Source of the DNA: Mangrovimonas sp. TPBH4
Lineage (GTDB): Bacteria; Bacteroidota; Bacteroidia; Flavobacteriales; Flavobacteriaceae
Assembly: GCF_001280505.1 (NCBI RefSeq)
Contig: NZ_LBIO01000040.1
Span: 124,001-188,000, forward strand
Direction: 5' to 3'
DNA length: 64,000 nucleotides
Every line of letters begins with the position of its first letter. Position 1 is the stretch's first letter. The notes under the pieces were generated by a model. That model made no database searches and was not told where the DNA came from. It was given only the letters and a program-made list of their open reading frames with translations. The position numbers were made by a program, and so were the translations under genes. Below, piece after piece: positions 27,071 through 36,631 of the stretch.

Positions 27071-27667
27071 ATGTATCCGTTAGAAGATATTCAAGAAAAC
27101 TATAGAACTTTCGATGACAATAAAATCATCAAAATTGCCCTAAACGAGTCCAAAGGACTTAGAAAGGAGGTCTTACCCATCCTAAAAAAAGAAATCGAAC
27201 GCCGAAATTTAAATTTGAACCTCATTACATGGGTGGATTGTGAAAACAACTCATTTTCAGAAAAGGAAACCAATAAACTTATCAATGACATTTCAAACTT
27301 AACTTGTTGGAAATGCAAAGCAAGATCCAATAGCGTACAGGCTTTTGAAATCAACACCGTGATTTCACTTCTTATTCTCTGCAATGACTCCACCAAAACA
27401 TGGATTCTTTGCTCTAGCTGTGGACAATCTAAAAAATGGACCTCTTTATTAACCACTCTTTTTTTGGGATGGTGGTCCAAAAAAGGAATATTCCTTACGC
27501 CCTATACTTTGATAAAGGACATAACCAATCTCTTTTTTCAAAATAAAAAGAGTGATAAAATGCTTCGTGAACTTATTAAAGCCAACACAGGTACCCTTCG
27601 TTCAGGAAGCTTGGACGATACTTCTTTAGAAAAATTTGTTGCCACTATTAATGAAGCTTCGGAATAA
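27071..27667 (+). CDS. Zinc-ribbon protein of unknown function
   Basis: 198 aa. The N-terminal ~48 residues form a helical module (ELI/KIAL...KGLRKEVLPILKKEIERRNL) often seen in Bacteroidota proteins. Two cysteine pairs, C79-x-x-C82 and C114-x-x-C117, would make one zinc ribbon. It is followed by FLGWWSKKGIFLTPYTLIKDI, a hydrophobic or amphipathic stretch. There is no signal peptide. I do not know a function; the gene stands alone between two lipoprotein genes. Confidence 0.7.
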   Translation: MYPLEDIQENYRTFDDNKIIKIALNESKGLRKEVLPILKKEIERRNLNLNLITWVDCENNSFSEKETNKLINDISNLTCWKCKARSNSVQAFEINTVISLLILCNDSTKTWILCSSCGQSKKWTSLLTTLFLGWWSKKGIFLTPYTLIKDITNLFFQNKKSDKMLRELIKANTGTLRSGSLDDTSLEKFVATINEASE

Positions 27668-28024
27668 TGCTTTGGTTACTGAATTACAACACCATCTAAA
27701 TCAAAAATGACGTGAACATATACATCATATGCAATTTTAATTAACGCATGATGATATAATTATGCGGAAGCATAAGGTGATTCTTGAAAGATAAACATCC
27801 CTATAGCACTCACAGGAAGTCAATATCTAAACTCAAACCCATTCCCTCTTTGAAGGGGGACTAAGGGAGATGTTAATACGAAGTTTGAAAAGCAAAACTT
27901 CATACTCCAAATTACTCAACGCATTAATTATGCTACAACTTCTATTTAAAATTATATTTCCAAGAAATATCTTACAATATTTTGTATATTCAACGCGTTA
28001 ACCTAAACCCCAAACTAACCATTT
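27668..28024. other. Gene-free stretch with a G/C-rich palindromic repeat-like element
   Basis: AT-rich, no convincing ORF. It holds a palindrome-like TCCCTCTTTGAAGGGGGA at 27843-27860 followed by CTAAGGGAGATG, a form resembling short intergenic repeats of Flavobacteria, and a 7-bp hairpin GAAGTTT/AAACTTC at 27880-27901. No clear TAnnTTTG promoter for the downstream gene was found. Confidence 0.4.
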
Positions 28025-29059
28025 ATGACATTTAAACACATTCCTTTAGCTCAAAAAACAAGCAAATCAATCGTACAAATAATTCTTGGTACAATAATAT
28101 TCCTTAATTATTCCTGTAAAGAAACCCCTAAAAAAGAATTCTCACTACAGGGCACAACCAACGGTATAGAAAATGGTACAACCATATACCTGGAAAATAA
28201 AGAGTTTAAAGATTCAACAATCGTTAACAACAACACTTTTAATTTTAAAACCAAGTTACCCTATACTCCTATTGAGGCCCTTTTAAGAACAAAAGACTAT
28301 TCAACCTATAGGTTTCTTTGGCTAGAGGATGCTGCCATGACATATGATGCCAGTAATGCTGATTTAAAAAGGGCAACCGTAACAGGCTCAGAATCTGAGA
28401 ATTTAAAACAAAGCCTATACAGCGCTGCTGACTCCTTGCCTAATGCAGGACCCTGGGAAAGAGAGATGCACTTTATCAAAAGCAATCCCAACAGTATTGT
28501 GAGCGCAAGCATGCTTGCCCAATATATTACCATTTTTGGAAAAGAAAGAACAAGGGAACTTTTTGATCCATTTTCCGAACAAAACAAAGCTTCTAGGTTT
28601 GGCCAAAAAATTGCCCGCTACATAGCACTGAATAAAAATCCTAAAATAGGAGAGCAATTTGCAGATTTTGAAATGGCCAACCAATACGGCGAGCCATTAA
28701 AACTATCCAACACCAATGGAAAATTGATTTTTTTGGAGTTTTGGGCCTCATGGTGTGGGCCTTGCCGAGAAGAAAACCCCAATCTTGTAAAAACCTATAA
28801 AGAGTTCAACCCAAAAGGCTTTGAAGTATTTGCTGTATCCTTAGACGAGGATAAAGAAAAATGGGTCAAGGCTATAGAAAAAGACAGCTTAAACTGGCTA
28901 CATGTAAGTGATTTAAAAGGATTTGGCAATGAAGCGTCTTTGATATATGGTATCAATGCCATCCCCGACAACTTTTTAATTGCTGAAAATGGTGAAATCA
29001 TTGCTCGGGATTTATATGGGAAGGAACTAACGCAAAAATTGGAAGAACTACTTAATTAA
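28025..29059 (+). CDS. TlpA-family thioredoxin lipoprotein with N-terminal DUF4369-like domain
   Basis: 344 aa. Lipoprotein-type signal (FLNYSC). Residues ~35-130 look like the DUF4369 beta-domain (FSLQGTTNGIENGTTIYLEN). The C-terminal thioredoxin domain carries the redox motif W-C-G-P-C in FWASWCGPCREENPNL near residue 240, and PDNFLIAENG near the end. It is probably a periplasmic disulfide reductase attached to a membrane. A terminator follows at 29183. A second, different TlpA-like protein is at 42102. Confidence 0.88.
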   Translation: MTFKHIPLAQKTSKSIVQIILGTIIFLNYSCKETPKKEFSLQGTTNGIENGTTIYLENKEFKDSTIVNNNTFNFKTKLPYTPIEALLRTKDYSTYRFLWLEDAAMTYDASNADLKRATVTGSESENLKQSLYSAADSLPNAGPWEREMHFIKSNPNSIVSASMLAQYITIFGKERTRELFDPFSEQNKASRFGQKIARYIALNKNPKIGEQFADFEMANQYGEPLKLSNTNGKLIFLEFWASWCGPCREENPNLVKTYKEFNPKGFEVFAVSLDEDKEKWVKAIEKDSLNWLHVSDLKGFGNEASLIYGINAIPDNFLIAENGEIIARDLYGKELTQKLEELLN

Positions 29060-29408
29060 TTCCTGCAACCTCAAAAATGCCATAGTTCGGTGTTCTTATT
29101 AATAAATAAACAAGGTCGAAGGACAGGTGAACATATTCAATCCAACGCTCCTGCTCGACTGCATTAAATAGCACTCAAACACAAAGCACTCCATCAATAC
29201 ATGATGAGGTGCTTTAGTTTTATCTAACATACGTAAAGCCCCCGGTTTTTCGAAATGGTAATGAGAAAAACTGTATCGACACCTAACGACCTTTCAAAAC
29301 CCTATTTCTCGATACAGCATTTCTACGAAATGCTACTCGAAATGACGGGTTTTGACACTCTCTTCAAGAGTTTAGTGGTAAAGCCAACAATCCGCTACTT
29401 GGCTACAA
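29060..29408. repeat. Gene-free stretch with terminator and nested inverted repeats
   Basis: After the terminator (29183-29224) comes a patch of nested inverted repeats. CTGTATCGA at 29271-29279 pairs with TCGATACAG at 29309-29317, and GCATTTC at 29317-29323 pairs with GAAATGC at 29327-29333 around a TAC loop. TCGAAATG also recurs at both ends of the patch. This looks like a short palindromic intergenic repeat of the REP/MITE kind. The short ORF on the plus strand here is not credible. Confidence 0.45.
29183..29224 (+). terminator. Intrinsic terminator after the TlpA-family gene
   Basis: Stem AAAGCAC...CATCA / TGATG...GTGCTTT with one internal mismatch pair and an ATACA loop, followed by TAGTTTTAT. 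Confidence 0.7.
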
Positions 29409-29753
29409 CTATTTTTCCTGCAATGGTGAACCTTCGAAGCTAAGACCTTCAAAGCCTGTAGCTATAAAGTTTCTAATGTTTTGGTGTCCTGTTCCGTTTG
29501 GGTCGTTCAATACTTCATCAAAATAAAACTTCCCGAAGCAGGCCAAAGTGTCTTCTTGGCTAAAACCTTGCAATTGGGCAAAGGCCAACAATTTGCAAGA
29601 GCCAGAGTTTTCTCCCGCCTTGTTATGAAGGTTACCATTGGTAAAGGCGGTTGGCGTAAAGGTATAGTTGGCTTCTACCACTTCCATGGTTTCTGCAAAC
29701 TCTATCTGTGTTGGTGTACTTTGTAATTTTTGTTTGAATGCGTCAATCGTCAT
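29409..29753 (-). CDS. HopJ-family protein
   Basis: 114 aa matching the HopJ 'type III effector' family: FAETMEVVEANYTFTPTAF, NKAGENSGSCKLLAFAQLQG, and HQNIRNFIATGFEGLSFEG. Despite the family name this is a small cytoplasmic protein found in many free-living bacteria. No secretion signal or type III system is visible, so effector function should not be assumed. It lies 34 nt downstream of rsmI on the same strand and is probably co-transcribed. Confidence 0.82.
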   Translation of the reverse strand: MTIDAFKQKLQSTPTQIEFAETMEVVEANYTFTPTAFTNGNLHNKAGENSGSCKLLAFAQLQGFSQEDTLACFGKFYFDEVLNDPNGTGHQNIRNFIATGFEGLSFEGSPLQEK

Positions 29754-29787
29754 GTGTCTCTATGTTTATTTTATGTTGTTTTAGTGC

Positions 29788-30459
29788 CTATTTCTTTCCG
29801 CCTACTATAATCACAATTTCCCCTTTGGGTGGCTTCTGGGTATAGTGGTCCAAAACCTCTTGAGCAGTTCCCCTCACGGTTTCTTCGTACAGCTTGGTAA
29901 GCTCTCTGGATACGGACACGGGACGGTCGGTACCAAAGTATTCGCAGAAATTGGTCAAAGTCTTCAATAGCTTATGCGGACTCTCGTAAAAAATCATGGT
30001 TCGGGATTCTTCGGCCAAGAGAGTGAGTCTTGTTTGACGTCCCTTTTTCACTGGCAAGAAACCTTCAAACACAAACTTGTCGTTAGGCAAACCTGAATTC
30101 ACTAAAGCAGGCACAAAGGCCGTTGCTCCCGGTAGGCATTCTACATCTATACCGTTTTCAATACAAGCCCTAGTCAATAAAAACCCAGGATCTGAAATGG
30201 CCGGTGTCCCAGCATCGCTAATCAAGGCAATGGTCATACCTCCTTTTAACCTTTGAACCAAGCCTTCTACCGTTTTATGCTCGTTGTGCATATGGTGCGA
30301 TTGCGAGGGTGTAGCAATCTCGAAATGCTTCAGCAACTTCCCTGAAGTACGAGTGTCTTCGGCTAGGATTAAGTCGACCTCCTTTAAAACCTCAATAGCC
30401 CTAAACGTCATGTCCTTAAGATTACCAATAGGCGTGGGAACAATGTAAAGCTTACTCAT
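29788..30459 (-). CDS. rsmI: 16S rRNA (cytidine1402-2'-O)-methyltransferase
   Basis: Methylates C1402 in the ribosomal decoding centre using SAM. 223 aa from the ATG at 30459 (MSKLYIVPTPIGNLKDMT); a TTG 21 nt upstream is in frame but unneeded. Family motifs: VPTPIGNL, AEDTRTSGKLLKHF, ISDAGTPAISDPG and LPGATAFVPALVNSGLP. Length is slightly short of the ~280-aa enterobacterial form, lacking the C-terminal extension, as is common in Bacteroidota. Confidence 0.93.
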   Translation of the reverse strand: MSKLYIVPTPIGNLKDMTFRAIEVLKEVDLILAEDTRTSGKLLKHFEIATPSQSHHMHNEHKTVEGLVQRLKGGMTIALISDAGTPAISDPGFLLTRACIENGIDVECLPGATAFVPALVNSGLPNDKFVFEGFLPVKKGRQTRLTLLAEESRTMIFYESPHKLLKTLTNFCEYFGTDRPVSVSRELTKLYEETVRGTAQEVLDHYTQKPPKGEIVIIVGGKK

Positions 30460-30559
30460 TTTAGGCGGATTAGGGTTCAAAAGTACAATCTTTTAATTAT
30501 ATTGAGGCAACCAACTGAGGTATTTGACATCTAATTTGTAAAACCAACCCAACCAATCT

Positions 30560-33500
30560 ATGAGCTTGAAAAAAGTTAGTCTCGTTCTTTCCTTTTGCTT
30601 TGCCTTTTTAAACATCCATTCCCAAACCACCGATCTAGCTATTGTTGTGGAAGCCCAAAACCTCAGCGGCACAGATATTTCCCAAGTAGAAATTTATGAA
30701 CAGTTTCAGTATTTGGTAACCATTATCAACTCTGGAAACGCGGTGAACAATGCCACTTTTTCCGTCGATATGGACGATGAAGTTACCGTAGTTTCCTATG
30801 AATCGCAAAACAATCTTGGAGGTGCTTCGGAGGCTTCCAGTTTTAGTTTAAGCTCTGAGAATGTGCTTACAGGGACGGTTGCCAGTTTACCCAATAATGC
30901 CAGTGTTGAAATAAAAATTTTAGCCCATGCCCCAATAGTTTTGGGTGGTATTGCCGTGAACGTAGCAGTAAGTCCGCCAGACACAACTACAGATACTAAC
31001 CCCAACAATAACACATCTATTATTTCTATGGGAGTTATTGACCTCCCTATAGACTTTACGGTAACGTATGCGCAAATCAACCCTGCCGCAGGAACAGGCA
31101 TTTCGGCTTGGAATGACACTGTTACCTATGAATTTACCATTACCAACAACAGTAGCATTGATTTTCCTTTGAATAGTTTTTCAGGTAAAATGTCATTAAA
31201 TACTCCCTTAGCTGCTGGATCTCCTGTAGTTCAATTAGAATCCATAAGCTGTATGGGAGCCACTAATGGTACAGACTGTCCAGATGTTTCGACTGTATCT
31301 GCCAGCACTGTTGTTGTAAGCTCAGTTAGTACAATTTTCTCCTTTAACACCTCCCATGTGTATACAGCTGGTGGTTCCGTAACCTTTCAAGTGACCTATA
31401 AATACTTGAACGCTAGCTGCACCGCAGTACCGCAACCAATTTCCATAGACAGTTATGTGCAAATTAATCTAGACCATGACAACGAATCCTCCAATCTTTC
31501 CAATGAGGTAACAACCCTCTTGTTGGATGCAGAACTCTGTGACCAAACGGATATTTGCATTGATACTGTGCAAATATCTCCAGATCCGTTGCAAATGGTC
31601 AACTGGGGAGAAGTAGTGACTTTTGAAACGACGGTTTGTAACAATGGCCCTATGGAAGCGCCAATATTGTTTTTCCTCCAAAATTTGTCCCCTACTTTAC
31701 AGTGGGACATCCTTTCAGCAGAATGTACAAATATTACAGGAGCGATTTCCTGCGATGATTTTACAATAAGTATCCAGCCACTCTTATGGTCTAGCAGCGA
31801 ATTTGTAATGCCTGTTGGAGCAACCATAACCATCACCACAACAGTAGTCTTTTTAGAACCCGAATGTTCTACAGGAGTACAAACCAACCAAGCACATATC
31901 AAGAGTGGTACCAACATCATGCAAGCACAATTGTTTGATACGAATACCTCCAACAACAACCAAAACGACTATGTAGTACTCCCTCAAACAGATCCTTGCC
32001 CTCCATCAGAAATACCATCATCTGATATTATGGTGACCAAAACCCAGATAGACCCTGCGCCTCCTGAGGGCACTAGTGCATTGAACACGACCGATTGGGG
32101 CCCAATCACCTATGAAATCACCGTAAGCAACCCTGATGAAACAGATACGTTCATTGTACTTTCCGATTATATGACTTTGGGAGACCAAACAGATGTTTAT
32201 GGCACGTTAATCTCAATTGAATGTAGTGACACCACAGGGACAGCACAGTGTTTCCCTATTGCCCATGCCTATCTGGACACCCCTCTAGACGGGGTTCCCG
32301 AGGATGGAGAATACGACATATTTTGGGAAATATTGCCTGAAGACAATTGGGAACTTCCCGGGCAAAGCTCGGTAAGCTTTCAAGTTACGGTTTACTGGGA
32401 GACGGAATGTAGTGAGATTGGGGTTCCCGTTGTTAACAATGTTAGTATCGACCATGCTACAAATACAGTGGTAAATGATAACACCAGTAACAATACCGAT
32501 TATACAATCTCCTACTTAGCTCCTTGCATTGATTTAATTGTACAGACCTTTCCTGAATTTACACCAGTGCCCATCAACCAAGATTTTGATTGGATTGTTG
32601 ATATTAGCAATAGTGTGACAAGCTCCAATGCCACAGACATTATGTTTGAAAATGTATTAGGCAATGAGTTCAGCATTAACGGAACACCTACCTGTGAGAT
32701 TATTACAGGAACAGCCACTTGCATAAATACTTTTACCATTACCGGGAATACCGTAACTGGCACAATTCCAAACATGGAAGCAGGGGCTATTATTAGAATT
32801 ACCATTCCTGTAACCGCGCCAAATTACGGTGGCGCATTCAACAATACAGCTCAGGCCATACCAAACGGCACTACCAATCATGAGCTGACCCCAGAAACCA
32901 ATATTTCCATTAGTAATGTTCAGGTGATTGCGCCTTCTTTGGTAAAAGCTTTCACCCCTGATACCATTATGGAAAATCAGGAAAGTGTTCTGGAATTTAC
33001 TATCTATAACATCAATTCCAACCCAGCACAAAGTGACATTGTCTTTACAGATAACCTCCCCAATGGCGTGGTGCTTTCAGGAACACCATATTGGGTTGAA
33101 GACAATGGCTGTACAGCCACCTTTACCGGAAATCTTGGGGATACGGCCCTAAGTGTTACCAACCTTAGCTTCCCCGACGGCGTAAGCAGTTGTAGTTTTG
33201 CGGTACTGGTCACCAGTAATACCATTGGCACCTACACCAATGATAGCAACAATTTTACGGATTTAAGTAATATAGACGCATCACAGACCTTTGCACAACT
33301 GACTGTTATTGAAGACACCAGCGATGTAGATATTGAAGTCTTGAAATCGGTCACACCAGAAGAAGTTTCTGTAGGTGACGAAGTAACCTTTATGGTGACG
33401 GCAACTAATTTGGGCACTACCATTGCCAACAATATTGTGATTGTGGACAATCTGCCCCTTGGTTATGAATACCTATCGGCAACGGTGTCTTTAGGAAGCT

Positions 33501-33967
33501 TTGACATGGCAACCTTTATTTGGAATATTCCCATTTTGCAACCCGGTCAATCTGAAACGCTCACCATGACAGCTCGCGTTCGTTCTTCCGAAGACCTTTT
33601 GAATGTGGCCTTCCTTAAAGATGTAAATGAATTGGATAGAAATCCTTTAAACAATGAAGCGAGTGCTTTTGTTTCTGTAGACAATTGCTTGGAAATCCCT
33701 GAAGGCATGTCGCCTAATGCCGATGGCTACAACGACGTTTTAATCATTCCATGTATTGAAGATTACAATGGTAATACCCTAAAAATATACAACAGGCTTG
33801 GCATCCAGATTTATGAAAGCCGCAATTACCAAAATAATTGGGACGGAAAACCCAATATGGGCTTTCCGAAAACTTCCAAAGTATTGCCTGTGGGCACCTA
33901 TTATTATATTCTTGAATTACCGGACAACCAAAAGCCGGTTATTGGATGGATTTATTTGAACTACTAA
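30560..33967 (+). CDS. Large secreted DUF11-repeat protein with type IX (type B) sorting domain
   Basis: 1135 aa. Signal peptide MSLKKVSLVLSFCFAFLNIHSQ. The body is a series of Ig-like DUF11 modules recognised by VTYEFTITNNS, VTFETTVCNNGP and VTFMVTATNLGTTIANN. The C-terminal ~90 residues are a gliding-motility-type (CHU_C, type B) sorting domain: IPEGMSPNADGYNDV, LKIYNRLGIQIYE, NNWDGK, VPVGTYYYILEL-like and GWIYLNY. Expected to be exported by the type IX system and placed on the cell surface. Probable adhesin-like role is inference. Confidence 0.88.
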   Translation: MSLKKVSLVLSFCFAFLNIHSQTTDLAIVVEAQNLSGTDISQVEIYEQFQYLVTIINSGNAVNNATFSVDMDDEVTVVSYESQNNLGGASEASSFSLSSENVLTGTVASLPNNASVEIKILAHAPIVLGGIAVNVAVSPPDTTTDTNPNNNTSIISMGVIDLPIDFTVTYAQINPAAGTGISAWNDTVTYEFTITNNSSIDFPLNSFSGKMSLNTPLAAGSPVVQLESISCMGATNGTDCPDVSTVSASTVVVSSVSTIFSFNTSHVYTAGGSVTFQVTYKYLNASCTAVPQPISIDSYVQINLDHDNESSNLSNEVTTLLLDAELCDQTDICIDTVQISPDPLQMVNWGEVVTFETTVCNNGPMEAPILFFLQNLSPTLQWDILSAECTNITGAISCDDFTISIQPLLWSSSEFVMPVGATITITTTVVFLEPECSTGVQTNQAHIKSGTNIMQAQLFDTNTSNNNQNDYVVLPQTDPCPPSEIPSSDIMVTKTQIDPAPPEGTSALNTTDWGPITYEITVSNPDETDTFIVLSDYMTLGDQTDVYGTLISIECSDTTGTAQCFPIAHAYLDTPLDGVPEDGEYDIFWEILPEDNWELPGQSSVSFQVTVYWETECSEIGVPVVNNVSIDHATNTVVNDNTSNNTDYTISYLAPCIDLIVQTFPEFTPVPINQDFDWIVDISNSVTSSNATDIMFENVLGNEFSINGTPTCEIITGTATCINTFTITGNTVTGTIPNMEAGAIIRITIPVTAPNYGGAFNNTAQAIPNGTTNHELTPETNISISNVQVIAPSLVKAFTPDTIMENQESVLEFTIYNINSNPAQSDIVFTDNLPNGVVLSGTPYWVEDNGCTATFTGNLGDTALSVTNLSFPDGVSSCSFAVLVTSNTIGTYTNDSNNFTDLSNIDASQTFAQLTVIEDTSDVDIEVLKSVTPEEVSVGDEVTFMVTATNLGTTIANNIVIVDNLPLGYEYLSATVSLGSFDMATFIWNIPILQPGQSETLTMTARVRSSEDLLNVAFLKDVNELDRNPLNNEASAFVSVDNCLEIPEGMSPNADGYNDVLIIPCIEDYNGNTLKIYNRLGIQIYESRNYQNNWDGKPNMGFPKTSKVLPVGTYYYILELPDNQKPVIGWIYLNY

Positions 33968-34704
33968 CCAAACTTACTCTCTATGATTTCCATAAAGCGT
34001 TCTTCGTAGGCTTCTTTGCCTTGCCATTGGTTGTAATCGGGTTTTACGATGTTTTGGATGAGATTACTGGCTTCCTCAAAGGATTCGGAAGTATTGATTT
34101 GTGACAGAACGCGATCGTAATCCTCATTTCTGCCATCAAATAGATGTTTGATAAAGGCAATTTTATCATTCAATCCTATGGTAATACCGCCACGCTTCAG
34201 TTTATCGTTAAGCGATTTTTTGGCTTCAAAGCGCGCGTTGGCTTCTGTTACGGGCTCAAACACTGGCGTTTCTTCAAAACCAGCAGTGATGTCTTCAAAC
34301 ACATCATTTCGCAACTCAGTTTTAGGAACCGCCGATTCAAACAACTCATCAATTTGTTGGGTTTCTTCTGGCATCTGCGCCACAATATCTTTTATCTTTT
34401 CAATAGCAGGCTCCATGATTTCCTCATGTTGGGTATCGTCGATATCGGTGTAAATTCTGTCCTCCACCTCTATACTATCACTAACGGTATTGTTGAATGC
34501 TTTATCCAGCATTCCAAAAAATGAGGAATCACTACCTATACTTGGAATCTCCCCTTCAAAATTGTTATGCAAAAACTTTAGCACTGAAAGTTTCTCATAA
34601 AGGGCTCCAACCTCAACATGCATTTTTTCCACATCATCCCGCCCCTTAAGTTTTAGGATTCTGTGGGCAATGCTCATCAATTCGGATTCCAATTTCTTCT
34701 TCAT
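33964..34704 (-). CDS. Conserved protein of unknown function (246 aa)
   Basis: Highly acidic in the middle (IEVEDRIYTDIDDTQHEE), with helical N-terminal residues (MKKKLESELMSIAHRILKLKGRDDVEKMHVE) and a conserved-looking C-terminus GGITIGLNDKIAFIKHLFDG, then WQGKEAYEERFMEII. No signal peptide, membrane segment or catalytic motif is seen. The pattern is familiar from Flavobacteriia genomes as an uncharacterised protein. The stop overlaps that of the DUF11 gene by 4 nt; it is divergent from tdk. Confidence 0.7.
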   Translation of the reverse strand: MKKKLESELMSIAHRILKLKGRDDVEKMHVEVGALYEKLSVLKFLHNNFEGEIPSIGSDSSFFGMLDKAFNNTVSDSIEVEDRIYTDIDDTQHEEIMEPAIEKIKDIVAQMPEETQQIDELFESAVPKTELRNDVFEDITAGFEETPVFEPVTEANARFEAKKSLNDKLKRGGITIGLNDKIAFIKHLFDGRNEDYDRVLSQINTSESFEEASNLIQNIVKPDYNQWQGKEAYEERFMEIIESKFG

Positions 34705-34807
34705 AACTTTAAAATTTAATCTAATGTATGCTTTTGTTTTTTTGATAAATTTACGCCACCTTTATAGAAAACGAAAGTTAGCCTAGTTTTAGCGTTAAAA
34801 TTACAAA

Positions 34808-35452
34808 ATGTTTCTTGAAAATACAGTAAACCCCAAAGAACAATTTGGCTGGATTGAAGTGATATGCGGCTCGATGTTTTCGGGTAAGACCGAGGAATTG
34901 ATACGCCGTTTGAGACGCGCCCAATTTGCAAAACAAAAAGTGGAAATCTTCAAGCCTGCCATCGACATGCGGTACGATGAGGAAAAGGTAGTCTCCCACG
35001 ACGCCAATGAAATTCGTTCTACCCCAGTGCCCGCTGCTGCCAATATTCCTATTTTGGCTGACGGCTGTGATGTGGTGGGCATTGATGAAGCCCAGTTTTT
35101 TGACGATGAAATTGTTAGGATTTGCAACGACTTGGCCAACAAAGGAATCCGAGTAATTGTTGCCGGATTGGATATGGACTATAAAGGCAACCCTTTTGGC
35201 CCCATGCCCAATTTAATGGCTACTGCCGAATATGTTACCAAAGTACACGCCATTTGTACCAAAACAGGAAACTTGGCACAGTACAGCCACCGAAAAACCA
35301 AGAGTGACGCGCTTGTTTTATTAGGGGAAGTAGATGAATACGAACCCTTAAGCAGAGCCGCATTTTACAAAAGTATGCTTCGGGACAAAGTGAGAAACAT
35401 GGACGTGAACGATGCAGAAGACCTTTCTCCTAAAAATAAAGAAGACCAGTAA
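34808..35452 (+). CDS. tdk: Thymidine kinase
   Basis: Salvage enzyme phosphorylating thymidine. 214 aa with the P-loop GSMFSGKT (residues 21-28), the DEAQFF switch motif near residue 95, and TTP-loop elements such as [14 protein letters not shown]. The structural zinc site common in type II kinases appears lost: only one cysteine is left in [10 protein letters not shown], and the C-terminal pair is replaced by [11 protein letters not shown]. The stop and the alr start overlap (TAATG), so the two are coupled. Confidence 0.93.
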   Translation: MFLENTVNPKEQFGWIEVICGSMFSGKTEELIRRLRRAQFAKQKVEIFKPAIDMRYDEEKVVSHDANEIRSTPVPAAANIPILADGCDVVGIDEAQFFDDEIVRICNDLANKGIRVIVAGLDMDYKGNPFGPMPNLMATAEYVTKVHAICTKTGNLAQYSHRKTKSDALVLLGEVDEYEPLSRAAFYKSMLRDKVRNMDVNDAEDLSPKNKEDQ

Positions 35453-36558
35453 TGCCCAAAGCCCAGGAAACTACCCTTGAAATAGACTTAAAAGCCCTCA
35501 AGCACAATTACAACTACCTTAGGTCCAAACTCCAAAATGACACTCAATTTTTGGCCGTGGTTAAAGCCTATTCCTATGGGCACGATGCCAATGTAATTGC
35601 CAAGTTTTTACAGGAACTTGATGTAGACTATTTTGCAGTGGCCTACACTAGTGAAGGGATTGCCCTTCGCGAAGCTGGTATTACGAAACGCATCTTGGTA
35701 CTGCACCCACAGCCTGCGCATTTCAAACAACTTATTGAACGTTGCTTGGAGCCTAGTTTATACAACTCCAAAGTGTTGAATGAGTTCATTGCCGTGGCCG
35801 AAAAAGAAGGTCAGACCGATTATCCCATTCATTTAAAGTTCAACACAGGCCTTAACCGATTAGGGTTTTCCGAATATGATGTAAAAGGCATTGCGTCTAT
35901 TTTGAACCATACCAAAGCGATTGGTGTAAAATCCATATTTTCACATATGGCAGCCAGTGAAGACTTGAATGAAAAGGAATTCACCCTTACCCAAATTGAA
36001 ACTTTTAAAGCCATTGCCAAAGACTTTACTGAAACCCTTGGCTTTAAACCCATGCTGCATATGTGCAACACATCTGGAATCCTAAATTATCCCGAAGCAC
36101 ATTTTGATATGGTACGCAGCGGTATTGGGTTGTATGGCTTTGGAAATTCGGAAGAAGAGAACCAAAACTTCCAACCTATCGGGACGCTTAAATCGGTTAT
36201 TTCACAAATTCACCATATCAAGAAAGGGGAAACCGTGGGCTACAATCGAGCCTTTAAAGCCAATAAATTTCAAAAAACAGCCACCATCCCTATTGGTCAT
36301 GCCGATGGTATTGGCAGGCAATATGGTCATGGCAAAGGGGCTGTAACCATCAATGGCCAATGCGCGCCTATTATTGGCAATGTGTGTATGGACATGATTA
36401 TGGTAAATATCACCGATATTGACTGTAACGAAGGGGATGAAGTCATCATTTTTGGCAAGCAACCGACGGCTTCGGAGTTTGCACAAGGTGCCAATACCAT
36501 TTCCTATGAAATCCTCACAGCCATCTCACAAAGGGTTAAAAGGGTCATTCTAGAATAA
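35452..36558 (+). CDS. alr: Alanine racemase
   Basis: PLP enzyme making D-alanine for peptidoglycan. 368 aa. The PLP lysine is K38 in AVVKAYSYGHDA; the opposing tyrosine lies in GYNRAF near residue 263, and GNVCMDMIMV and GDEVIIFG close the C-terminal beta domain. The start overlaps the tdk stop by 1 nt. Length is normal for the stand-alone enzyme; no MurF fusion, which occurs in some Bacteroidota. Confidence 0.95.
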   Translation: MPKAQETTLEIDLKALKHNYNYLRSKLQNDTQFLAVVKAYSYGHDANVIAKFLQELDVDYFAVAYTSEGIALREAGITKRILVLHPQPAHFKQLIERCLEPSLYNSKVLNEFIAVAEKEGQTDYPIHLKFNTGLNRLGFSEYDVKGIASILNHTKAIGVKSIFSHMAASEDLNEKEFTLTQIETFKAIAKDFTETLGFKPMLHMCNTSGILNYPEAHFDMVRSGIGLYGFGNSEEENQNFQPIGTLKSVISQIHHIKKGETVGYNRAFKANKFQKTATIPIGHADGIGRQYGHGKGAVTINGQCAPIIGNVCMDMIMVNITDIDCNEGDEVIIFGKQPTASEFAQGANTISYEILTAISQRVKRVILE

Positions 36559-36631
36559 TCTTTTTAATTGATTTTTAACTGATTGTTTTTTTGGTATTTT
36601 AGTGAGGTAATAACCAATTAACATATTTCTT

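Noticed and set aside
29255-29443. Plus-strand ORF starting MVMRKTVSTPNDLSKPYF
   Set aside because: It runs through the inverted-repeat patch and into the antisense of the HopJ gene; no coding character.
29409-29753. HopJ protein as a type III effector
   Set aside because: The family name is historical; no secretion signal or type III genes are seen and the gene is beside rsmI.
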